Source: Paulownia fortunei (taxonomy: Eukaryota; Streptophyta; Magnoliopsida; Lamiales; Paulowniaceae). Taken from it: a DNA stretch of 64,000 nt. The notes below the pieces were generated by a model. That model was not told the origin of the DNA and did not search any database. It worked only from the letters and a program-made list of their open reading frames with translations. Shown here in pieces: positions 11,272 through 22,304 of this stretch (positions within the stretch are counted from its first letter, which is position 1; each line of letters begins with the position of its first letter). The DNA lies in the NCBI GenBank assembly GCA_019321725.1, contig CM033115.1, positions 13,154,673-13,218,672 on the forward strand. The letters are read 5' to 3'. A program made the translations under genes and the position numbers.

Positions 11272-14200
11272 TCAGGAGCCTTCTCCCAAGAAGCAGTTAC
11301 TGCCACCTGAACTTCCTATGGTGCTTGGCACATCACGAACCAGGAACTTCACATTGCGAGTGCCCAGAAAATCCAATATTTCGAGACATTCTTGCAAATC
11401 TGAATCACTTACCAACATCACCCATTCCTCTTCATCGTCAAGATACTTGAGTTGGAATTGCCCTATCTGTAGTTTGAACCTCTTCGCTACTTCTTCGTAC
11501 AGTTGAACACACCCACCAGCAGGCTCGAATTTAAACCGAATTGTATCTTCCTTATAAGTGGCTTTGACTATAATTTTAGACCCACTATCTCCATAGCTTG
11601 TCTCACTTTTAGGATTCTGCCTTTTGCCAAAACTTCTAGAGCTTGACGAACTACCATTCATCATTGAGCCAGATCCAGACCCATTAGATGAATCCGTCAT
11701 GCCAGAGGAAGTGGGTTGGTTATGTTCAACAACTCCATCATCCCTATCCATCCCATTATCATCTTTTAATTTGGTATCTATCTCATCACCAGCTGTCATT
11801 GAGTTTCGAGAAATGAAATGAGATTGAGAAGCCACTGGATTCACACTACTGTCGTCCAATACCCATCTCTTTGATCTTTCTCTGGAAAGGAAAGAACTTG
11901 GTGGAACATTTGGAGAAGTTGTCCAAGGCACATTGTTTAGACTGGCAGGCCATGACAGCCCGGCATCTAATGCAGCTAATCTGGACTCCTCCAGACTTTG
12001 CATATGAAGAGGACCAGGCTTACACTCTCCTACCACTTGGTTTCCATCTAATAGACACTCTTCTTCCATTTTCACAATGCCAGTTTCAATGTCCATACAA
12101 GATGATGTGGGTGCAGATTTTGCATTCTGGATTACTAAATCAGAGTCTCTGATCAAATCATTTTTATTGGGCAAGACAACTCTTTTTCTAGAGTCAAATT
12201 CTTGGATGATAGACCCAGCAGCCACAAGCCCCCCCATGGTTGGATCAAACTTCAATCCTCCTTCCACCCCCTGAACAGAGTCAAGCACGCTTTGTATTTT
12301 CCTCAAAGAACGGTTCACCTTATTTATTTTGCGAGAAGGCCATCTTGAGATGCCATGTTGTCTGCATATCCTTTTGAGAGTAGTTGGGCACACTAAAAAC
12401 AAGAAATATGTTATTGAGATTCTAATATTGTATGGATGTTGCAATAAGTTCACTCCCAACAAGTATGCATGCAATAACAAAGTGAATTCACTCATAATTT
12501 TATCTAGTTTACATATATATAAATACGTGTGTGTATACACACACATACCATGTGTGCAAGAGAGCGCGTGTGTAATGATGGATGTGATCACACTCTTGGA
12601 ATGTGAACATGATGACTCACCACCAATACTTTTTGCAGCATCTTTAAGGCTCCCAGAGAAGTACTGCTGAAGAACACTTAAGCTGACATGCTTCTCAGCT
12701 GTACTTCGCTTCTTCTCCATCTGTTTCCTCGATCCAGTCATTGTCTACAACAATTATAAGGGGCACTAAGACCTCTATTTACAAGCCATTAAGCAAATGA
12801 GCACAATGAATACAAAAGAATCATAGTCTTTGTAGACAAAAGAAGTTTAAGAAAAAGAACATAAGACTAGCATTCATGTTGGCATTAATTTTCATTCTTC
12901 AGGAGAAGGCAATTATATGTTTTTGTAGTATTTTAAAAATATATTTTTTATATCTGATAATTTACCATAACTTTCAATAATGTTCAATTTCCTTTGTGAC
13001 CCGTTAATTTTTCCTTTTGCTCATAGTATCTCCCAAAAATTACAAAAGAAACAGAAGCACTTTCTAACGGCATGCAGTAAAATTCAGACTTTCATGTCTC
13101 AAAATCCCAACTAGAGCTAACCAAGAAAATATATCACAGTCACAAGGTTTCTCAAAATAAACAGTGGGGTACAGATGCAATAATAGCAAAGTAAAAAATA
13201 ACAAATACACAGGTACCTGTTCATGAGGACCATCAGCTTCTATTCCTGTGGTCGTTGATTCAGATACATTTTGGGTTATGGGATCAACGGTGTTTAAATT
13301 TCCACTAATAAGAGACTGTTCAGAACTCCTCCTAGATAATGATATTGCTGGTATTTTTCTCATATCCACATCCGGTAGTTTAACTTTGGAATCTTCCACC
13401 GCTTGCAATTCGGCATCTGACACTGTCCTCAAACTCTTACAGATCCTCTGCATGGTACTGGAGAGGTTATTAAGCAAGAGTTGTTGTTCTGTACTTCCTT
13501 TCATATTGACAGGAAGAAAGAACTCCAATATATAGTCATTGTCACCGGTATAAATACTTCTTAGCCTGATTGCAACAGCAGCATTTACACCAAATTTGCG
13601 GGCATGATGAACAAGTGGATACTCACTTATATGGTATTCCTTCACATCAGGGTAGAAGAAGGGGTGATTTGATTGAAGAGCTTTCCCAACAATACCTTGT
13701 CCTTCCTCAAGATAATGTTCCACACATGCATGCACAAAACCCTTCATATCTTTGTCATTCACGTAACAGGCAGTATCCTCGATGCACAGTACACGTTTCT
13801 CGTTTACACTCCTATTGCATCCTCCAGCATGTACTTTTATAGTTTCATCTCCATGCCCCTCTACGTAACTACAGGGAATCCATGTGAGTGCAAGAGGTAG
13901 TCGATGTGCATAGCAAACGGCACGTAAAACATCTGTAATCTCAGCTAAAGCTGCCCTTTGATTCTTAGAGAGACTCTGCAAGTTAACATTTGGTTTTAAA
14001 ACAGGTTGACCATCATTACCATGGAATCAAGATAATCCTAATGAGTAATGACAATCAAATCAAATGTTTGATAAAAACCTGGGGATAAAGTCTCGGAGGT
14101 ACCGTGCTCCTTAAATTCACAGCCTGAAAATGTTCACAGCTTAGAGATATAAGAATCTCAAAGTGATTTGCAAGATAAGATTTGTAATAGGGTATTCATA

Positions 14201-16211
14201 AGAATTATATCCCACAACACGCATATGTAAACCTCTCTAGCCAAGAAATAGAAGAAAAGGAGAACTATTCTACAAAATCACCTGACATCTTTGATTGCAA
14301 CCAAAGAGAGGTTCATAGTCCCATTATAATTACTCACTCAGACTTCAACATATCCAGAACAGATGTAGTAAAACTTTTTGTAATGAAAATGTAATTCTGA
14401 ATATGAAATCAGAACACTTGCTAGTGCATCTGCACTTCCATGAAGAAGTCATGCATCTAACAGTTTTTATTACACGCACTCGAATATGCCCATGCCCCAA
14501 TTTCCCTCATCTTAATAAAGGACAAAATAATGAAAGAAAAAGAAGACAACCAACAAAACCCACAACAAGAAACCATAGGAAACAGGAAAATGAAAACAAT
14601 TTCTTAACACCAAGAACAAATGGCACTAAGATTAAAGAAGGTGGAAGTGGATGAAATAGGGAGCAAAAACAAACATAATTTGTCTGGTCATTGGAAGAAT
14701 AGAATAAGAAGCCATCACACATGTTAAATTCCACTGGGGCGATACCCAAAGATAATGAAGACCATATGTTTTGTCGGTATATACCTAAATGACACTTACG
14801 TATGATTGCATCACATTTTTCTATTGATGCTTTTCTTCTTTTCCATCATGGAGCCTCACCATATTCAACCACATTGGCAGAAAAAGGAACTACTCTGGGG
14901 GATTGGTTGTTTTCAAGTAAGAAATGGAGGAAAAGAGGCTACTTCCTCGTCCCCAATTTGAATGGTCCATTTTGAATTGCCACTAAGTTTTAGATGAGAG
15001 TTTATAGATAACTTTTTTGTACTTTTGCCCAAAAAAGTAGTGGCCAGTAGTTATCATATCCTTTCTCAAAAGACTTTCAAAAGTTGGTATCATATCATTA
15101 CTTTAAGTGTGATGGTACTTTTGAAATGAAAATTTTCCATTTTAGGAAATGGGACATTATTTTGTGAACATCCCAAAGGCGATAGCAATTTAGGCCAGAG
15201 TGAGTTGAAATAAGAGGAGTAACATAAATTGAGAAAACTAACCTGCAGTGCACGACAAACATTTTCCATCTCCACATCAAAATTGGACTTTTCCTTCATG
15301 GTAACCAGTTCTAGCACCGCACAACATGACCTTTCAAGTGAATCATCCTCGAACACGGGTAAAGCAATAGATCCTCGAACTTCATGATCAATAGCATATT
15401 GTACCCGCAGGTACTCAGCCTTGTTGTAGTACATCACATTTGAGGTCCACTCTGGTATTTTTGAGGCAAAGACACGACCAGGAAGCCCTGGGAAAGAACC
15501 TGGTTTTGATTCCGCTGCAAAAGTAAATAATCTAGACACTTCACGATATCCAGAAAGTGTTTGGTCAAGTAAATAAGGTTGTTCACAAGTGCTTAAGATG
15601 TACCGATCCCCATTCTGCATTGGAACCCACACTTGGGCTAAAATACCCCCTCCAGACCATTCTTTGAATAAATTCAATGCTCTGAGCATTTTCTCAGCCA
15701 AGGATTGCATAGGAGGCCTTGGGATCACACTTTTCCCTACATCACCTATTAGATTATGCTGACTTGAGCTCTTATCTCTCGTCTCAATCAAATCAAACCC
15801 ATCATCAGCACAATTCGTTGCAAAAGGCAATTGGCTGTCCACATGATGAAGCATCACTTTATCTCCATTAACGAACGAATTTCCCATAATGTCACCATCC
15901 ACCATGGAAATTCCTGAACTATAGTGATGCGCGAAGTTCAATCCATCAAAGGGTGAGAAATTTGTGGACGTCGTGGTGAGAGGGGACAAGGCAAAAGAGG
16001 GAAACATCTGATCAGCCAAATTACTGGGGCTGTTGCACCATCCAGCATATGTATCGAAATTCATCAGTTCTACAGCATTACTAAATGAGTCTTCCAAATT
16101 TGAGCCCTGTACACCATTATCTGTCGACCCTGCATCCATACCCTCCATCCGACCCCTTGGCAAAGCTGAATGGTCATTACCCTTTTCTTTACTTGAAAAG
16201 GGGTATTCCAT
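11272..16211 (-). CDS. NIN-like protein (RWP-RK/PB1 transcription factor), NLP8/NLP9 type
   Basis: NLPs are nuclear factors that sense nitrate and activate nitrate-response genes; NLP8 in Arabidopsis promotes nitrate-induced germination. Five coding exons with GT-AG borders join into 1005 codons plus stop: 16211-15243, 14123-14079 (15 codons), 13975-13217, 12744-12621 and 12392-11272. The start MEYPFSSKEKG resembles NLP8/9 N-termini; an upstream in-frame Met at 16253 lies across a likely 5' UTR splice acceptor. Domains: GAF-like region about 168-323, continuing through residues 339-510 (nitrate-binding region in NLP7); RWP-RK domain about 600-665 with RWPSRK at 649-654, split by intron 4; a Ser/Gly-rich linker; PB1 domain about 905-987 with an acidic OPCA stretch (YLDDEEEW). 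Arabidopsis NLP8 is of similar length. No lesions seen. The NLP8/9 assignment is by recall of N-terminal and domain sequence. Confidence 0.95.
12393..12620 (-). other. NLP intron 4: 228 bp, multiple of three and free of in-frame stops
   Basis: The donor GTGAGT follows GGTG at 12621 and the acceptor TTTTTAG precedes TGTGCCC at 12392; splicing restores the conserved SIGVCPTTLKR junction of RWP-RK domains. Unspliced, the frame stays open from 12741 to the normal stop at 11272, adding 76 mostly hydrophobic residues between helices of the DNA-binding domain. The intron also carries a TGTGTGTATACACACA palindrome at 12529-12544. Confidence 0.85.
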
Positions 16212-16216
16212 TCTAA

Positions 16217-16547
16217 CTAGAAAACCAAAATGATACAATCGAGACAAAAGCAACTGTCAGAGAATTCCTGAAATACTTGAACTAAAATCTACTTCCCTAT
16301 ATTTTTGCCCACACGTCATACCTGGTATATAGCCCCCCTAGGTACCATATTCACCTAAGTTACCCTTTTGCCCCAATGTTATAACCCAGTTACCCTATCA
16401 ACCCACAGTTTTCCAAGAGACCGGAGACCTGCAATAAACATAATTTGGAATTACATTTCTCTCCTCCTATAAGCATGTATGCAGACAAGAATGAATTAAT
16501 GCAATGAGTTTTCGAGAAAATGACAAAAAAGACCTTTGAAGCTAACC
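16217..16547 (-). other. Possible 5' UTR intron of the NLP gene
   Basis: On the minus strand a pyrimidine-rich TTGGTTTTCTAG ends a few bases before the ATG at 16211. A candidate donor, CCGAG followed by GTTAGC, is at about 16547. A leader intron is common in NLP genes. Without transcript data the donor choice is a guess. Confidence 0.4.
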
Positions 16548-17500
16548 TCGGAAGTTCAGAGATTTTGAGGTGGAGAAGCTACAAATTTGATTGACGAGAA
16601 AAAGGCGTCAATAAACGAAGAGAGTGAATTGACTGCAACATTCAAAAAATTCACCAATCAAAAAGTGAAGCACATTATCAAGCAAATAACACTCTAAAAT
16701 TCAACAAAAGAATGATAATTATAATGCAAACTATACAAAATGATATATATTATATGTAATCTATGTATGTAGATCCGAGTACCGGCCGCTGTACTAAAAG
16801 GTATAGATAATAGAATAGTGCAACTCAAATCTCTACCCCCAAGCGCAACATTTCAGTTGCGACTTGCACACCCACACCTTGGGCCTCTGCCTCGAGGACA
16901 ATTGTTACCACATAGGCCAACAAAATCCTCCCCGACAATTACCCTTAGAGTCGAACTGTGAGATTGGCTTAGACTATTGTAGAAGTTATCAGGCACTAGG
17001 TCCTACAATATATATGCGCTCACACACACAGAACATAACTGAAAGAAAAATTTAAATGAGAAAAAAGAAACGAGTTTAAAAACCCTAACCCCAGAAAGAT
17101 AAGATAAGCTGCAAAAGTGCAAACATCCACAGTTTTTGATGACGAAATTTTGCTAAAACAAGTAAAAGATGTCCTGCACAGTGCACACACAAGCAGACAC
17201 TGGCATAGCCATATTCGTTGACTACGTTTAAGTATTAGGAGGAAACAAAATATAAAGCCTAGCCCCAGTTGCATAAATTGAGTCATCACTGAGCAGGATC
17301 TCCTAAGAGGTTCAAATGCTAAAATGTCACGAGAATTCAAGAAAAAGCAGATTTTGTATAGAACTTGTAGTCTTCAAAATGTACACTTAATCATTATACA
17401 TGCTAAAGTCGATAATAAGACAAACAAGAGCATGCAGGCTATAACTAAGCATATGATAGAAGGAAATATATTCATTAAAATTCCAGGTCTATTGAAAACT
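16548..17500. other. Upstream region of the NLP gene
   Basis: This should hold the first untranslated exon and promoter of the minus-strand NLP gene. No coding sequence is seen. Low-complexity runs include TATATATTATATG near 16745 and CTCACACACACAG near 17018. No specific regulatory site is called. Confidence 0.5.
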
Positions 17501-17503
17501 TTA

Positions 17504-18133
17504 GGGGATAAGATATTTGGCTTTCTTTTCATTGAGAATTTTCATTTATAGTATTTTCAATGGAGTTTTATTGGTTTTTGTGTAAAATTGAAAATATGTT
17601 TGGATAATTATTTTTAGATATGAAATTTATAGGGTTAAGCTCAAATTATGTTTGGTTTATTGTTTTCAATGGAATCATTTTCAAATTATGTGTATATAAT
17701 ATTAAATGATTTGGTAGTGATAGGGTTTACAATTAATTAATATTTTATGTGAATTAGATATTTTAATTAGGTGATGGGTCCTACAGTAATGATGAAGTTG
17801 ATAATAAAAATATATTAAAGAGATTTAGTGGGTAGTTGTGGGTCCTATGTCATTAATGTAAATAGTAATAAAAATATATTAATGAGAGAGTCAATATGTA
17901 CTTGTGGGTTCCAGGGTTGGAAGAAATGAGTTGATTGAAATGAAAAAATTGATTGATGTTGTGTAATAATAGGTTTGAAAATTAGGGGAATAGGGTTAAA
18001 AAGTATTTTGAGTGGGAAAATAAGAATATAAAATAGGTTATTTTTATGAGATTGAGTCAAACAAATATGATTTATGCATTTAAAATAGTAAAAAATACGA
18101 AAATTCTCACTGAAATTGAAAACAAACGAGCCC
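17504..18133. mobile_element. Tourist/PIF-Harbinger-like MITE, 630 bp
   Basis: The element is bounded by GGGGATAAG...TTTGGCTTTC on the left and the complement of GGGCTCGTTTGTTTTC on the right. Both are followed inward by a shared GAGAATTTTC block. TTA flanks it on both sides (17501-17503 and 18134-18136), as expected for a 3-bp PIF/Harbinger target duplication. The interior is AT-rich and non-coding. The outer termini are imperfect, so the superfamily is tentative. Confidence 0.55.
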
Positions 18134-18136
18134 TTA

Positions 18137-21100
18137 TTCTTTCTTCTAGCTTCCTATCTCAACCTCTTTTGACTTTGGACTAGTTTGCTTGTTTTGATCG
18201 TTGTGTCCTATTTTATTTTCCTTCAACAACATTTCTAATGACTAGAGAAGTTTGATCTGCTAGCCAAAATTCATCACCCAAGGAAAAATAGATTCCACTT
18301 GTCACAAGCTAGCCGATAAAGTAGCAAAATGGCCACCTCTAAATCTGCACACCTATCTGATCTTATTTCTCCTTTGACTCATAATCCTCATTTTATTACT
18401 CTACAACTTCCCTACTATTAGATTAACATTACCTAAATCCTATACATGAAATATACAACTAATCAATCTGCATATAATGAAATGAAATACATACATCAAA
18501 CACAAAGTATCATTCACAAAAATCTCAAGGCTTTTTACAAGTTGAATGATGAGTTGAATGGTATTACATTCTTTTACATGCTTCCCAAGCAGAACATGAT
18601 ATGAAAACAAAAGCAAGGACACAAAGTGCAAGCTCCTTACAATTTGAGGACCAAAAAAGATATCAAGCCACTGGTACTTAATTTTTTTTTAAAAAAAGAT
18701 AACAAAAACCTTAGCATGCAAACTTCCAAATCTGGTGAAGATATATGACTCTACACTATTTCAAACATATGACAACTGCATTTATTATTGTTGTCGCTCA
18801 TGATCAAAGAAACATGCTTTTGATTTAGTTTATTGACAATCAAAAACTGTAGGGAAAAATTCTGGAAAGATCTAAAAAGATTTAATGTGAGAAAAGTCAA
18901 ATGTGGGTTTTCCCTGTCAAAAAACTCGTTCGAGATTATCCCTTACAAATCTGCTTGTTTAACACAAGCTTGAAACTGTTCAAAAAATCCAATATTTACC
19001 TCAGGAGTTAGACTAGTCAAATATAGCGTGTAAGATTCAACTGATCCAAGTGATGCAGATGCAACTCTATATTTGGCTACTTTTTAAGCTAGTAGACTGC
19101 AAGTAACTCTACTACCAGTGCCAATGAAATGAAATAGTTCTATAATCCCCAAACCACATTCTCTTGCCTAATTTTGTACGCTTGATTTTGTAGGTCCCAA
19201 GTGAAGTCTTTAGTTGTTAAATGGGCAACGCTGCAACGCATCCTAAGGCTTAGGCGCAAGGCGCAACTGCATCTTATCAAAGCGGAGTGCAAAGAGAAGG
19301 AATTTTCAATATAAATACATAATAACAACAATTTTCAATATAAATACAGAATAACAACAATTTTCAATATAAAAATAGAATAACAAACATAACTTCAGTT
19401 TAGAAAGAAGGTAACTTTGTTTGCGGAACATATTCCAGATACAGGAACAAATTTATATTTATAATTTAGCAATATCCAATAATTCTAGCAGTAACTTAAG
19501 AGTTTTACCTCAAATTCCAATAATTTCAGCAAATTTTAATCAATTTCAGCTAAACTGATGAGTTTCAGCACCTATTACAGAAAATTTAATCAGTTTTACA
19601 GAAAATTCCAATGAATTTCCTTAATTCCATGGCTATTCAGAACTTAAAAGCCGAAGAAAAATGGTGAAATCCATATTAGGGAAGTATGCAGAACTTACTA
19701 TCATACTATGACGGAGAAATGCATGAATTCCAGGTTGTTCAAGCAAGATCCCTGAAAAGGATGTGCAAAGAGTCGAAAATATAAGATAATAATAGCCGGT
19801 GGAGCTTCGGCGGAGCTCGCTGCGATGGAGCAGTGGAGAGAAAACGGCTGCTAGGCTTGTTTTTTTGACTTCGTATGTGAACAAACAAACAATTCATACC
19901 CTTAGCCCCGCCGCCCCCCCACCCCACCCCCATCAATTTTCCAACTTGAGATAGGAATTAATTGAAAGCTAACCATTTCTTAACAATGAAAAGTTAAAAA
20001 ATTTATTTTCTTAACAAACCAAAAATTAATTTAGAATACACATATAAGTTATAACCCCTAAACCACACTTTAGATTAATCATGACTTTAATTAATAAAAA
20101 AAGCCGTTACATACCAATAATTAAAAATAATATCATTTTTTATATATTTTGAACTTGAATAAAAATACGAACAAATAATTAAAAATAATATCATCTTTTG
20201 TATATATTTAAAATTTAAATAAAAGAATTTGTACTTTTTGAATTAAATTATACTACAATACGTATAATATAGTACGTGTTTGGAAATTGTACACTTTGAA
20301 AAAAATTCTTTAAATTTTAATTTTTGTGATAAATCAAATATGATAGGAGCATAAATATATACATAATATATATATATATAAATATATATATACTACCATG
20401 TAAATACACTATATTATTTAACCCAACCATTCATTTATACATCCAAAAATATTGTCTATTATTTTGATATATGTGCAACGGCCAACCAAGTCTTGAAAAA
20501 ACTATGCTTGTAAATAAGTCTATCAATGTATGTATTAATTATTTAAATTTAAATTAAAGATTAAAATTTCAACTTATATATGGATTAATCTTGGTCTTTT
20601 TTGGAAGAGAATATAAATATTAATATAAATTCATTTCCAAAAATAAACATATTACATGTTGATACAGAAATCCAACAAGACTATTATCATGTGTGACCAA
20701 ATAACTTATTTATATTGTAATAAAAGTTATACTAACCTTTTAAAGGATATAAAAGGCAGAAATTAAAAAGTCAAATAACTAAAACTCCGGAAAATATTAA
20801 ACTATAGTGATTTGATGAGCAAAGTCAAATTAATGTGACTTTACTTGAGTAACAAAAATTAAGGCAAGATTTTATAATTACGATTTAGCGAGTATCTTAT
20901 TTTTCATATAATAGACTTAATTATTTCACTTTTTCAGAAAGAAAAATAATAATAGCAAAGATAGAAATTAGGGTCCTTCTTAGTGGATAAAAAAAAAAAC
21001 TCCAAATTTCATTTATTTATTACATAAGCTTTTTATATAAGATACATATTAATAATCATGATATCTTGAAACTCAAAATCAATGTACACTGTTAAAAAAT

Positions 21101-21851
21101 TAACGGTGGAAATGTCAAATTTACTTGAGTGATGAGTAGGCAACACGTTTTCAGTTTAAAATGGGGGCGTCGAGTTCTCAAGGACATGACTTGATACTTG
21201 GAATCTAATGGGCACGAGTGGGAGCATTAGATTCCAAAGATTTTTATTTATGTTGATTAATTAATCACACTTGGTATCTCATGCCAACCTGACTCACACC
21301 TGTCACCTCTATGCATAGTTACAAGGGAAATTTTATGTTTGTTTAGATTTCTTTCTTTTTATTATTATTATTAATTTTATTTTTTCAAATATTGGTTTAT
21401 TGATGTCATGTATTATATATAGTATACACCCACTCCAATATATTATACATTTGATAGTATATTTTATATCTCATCATATATTATCACACATATATATAAA
21501 TATGTATTTATATATAAATATATTGATGCAATACATATTCGATATATATTATCGGGTGTAATATGTACAAAGATTTTTTAACTATGGTTGGCAACTGAGA
21601 GTCCAATAATTAATAATCTAAATAATTGTTTAAAGGCTAATTGAATGAGATTAAATAACTTATAAACATTAAGATTTAATTGTTAGCAATTTTTTTATTT
21701 TTTCAAAAAATAATCATTAGCGAATTAATTAAAACATTAAAGAGTTTGACTTTATATTGTCATTAATAATATAGTTAATTAAATAGTTTTATAAGGACAA
21801 ATGAAATATTTATGTTTGTAAATTCACTCTAGAAATTCTTAGAATCACACT
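18137..21851. other. Gene-free AT-rich interval
   Basis: No exon chain is recognisable on either strand. Visible features are a three-unit tandem repeat at 19303-19389, a C-rich/purine-poor patch near 19905-19930, an AT dinucleotide stretch near 20355-20392, and short TATA-type runs near 21420-21560. Confidence 0.6.
19303..19389. repeat. Three tandem 29-bp units
   Basis: Three adjacent units (19303-19331, 19332-19360, 19361-19389) each begin TTTTCAATATAAA and contain AATAACAA. The first two are nearly identical and the third is slightly degraded. No function is apparent. Confidence 0.8.
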
Positions 21852-21859
21852 CAAAAAAT

Positions 21860-22296
21860 CAATACTTTTAAAATCAGATCAAATTATCCGATTCAACTGA
21901 TCCAACTGACAATCAAAGGTCGGTCCGATTTGATTAGCCTAAAAATTATTTGATCTGTCAATAATCGATCAAAACCGACCACAATCGGTTTGATCGGTTT
22001 TCATCCTTTTTTTAAAAAAAAAATTATTTTAAATTTTTATAAAGGTTTAAATTTGATATTTTGTTATATTTATTGAGTTTTGTTATATGTTTTTTTATAT
22101 AGTTATTTATTTATTTTTACACTAAAATATATTATATAATAATTAATTTATTATATTATTATTATTTTATATAATAAAATAAAAATATATAATTAATTTT
22201 TATTCAATTGATCCAATCGGTTGAATCGATCCAATCGATTAAACCGCTAATTATAACAAAATCGATCTGAGCATTTATTCAATTATGAAAATATTG
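21860..22296 (-). mobile_element. hAT-type MITE, copy 1 (inverted relative to the other copies)
   Basis: Ends are CAATACTTTTAAAATC on the left and GAAAATATTG on the right, matching the termini of the intact copy at 46516-46969 in reverse. The flanking octamers CAAAAAAT (21852-21859) and CAAAATAT (22297-22304) agree at 7 of 8 positions, as expected for an aged 8-bp hAT target duplication. Subterminal GATCNAATCGATT-type motifs and an AT-rich core are shared with the copies near 38068, 44271 and 46516. Confidence 0.75.
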
Positions 22297-22304
22297 CAAA
22301 ATAT

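Noticed and set aside
11272..12741. Single 489-residue open frame as an independent gene
   Set aside because: It contains the unspliced 228-bp intron 4; splicing restores the conserved RWP-RK sequence, and exon 4 joins upstream exons in frame.
16212..16253. Upstream in-frame Met for the NLP gene at 16253
   Set aside because: MEYPFSSKEKG at 16211 resembles NLP8/9 starts, and a likely splice acceptor (TTTTCTAG) lies between the two Met codons.
19303..19389. Tandem units considered as a CRISPR-like array
   Set aside because: Units are directly adjacent without unique spacers, and the DNA is plant nuclear.
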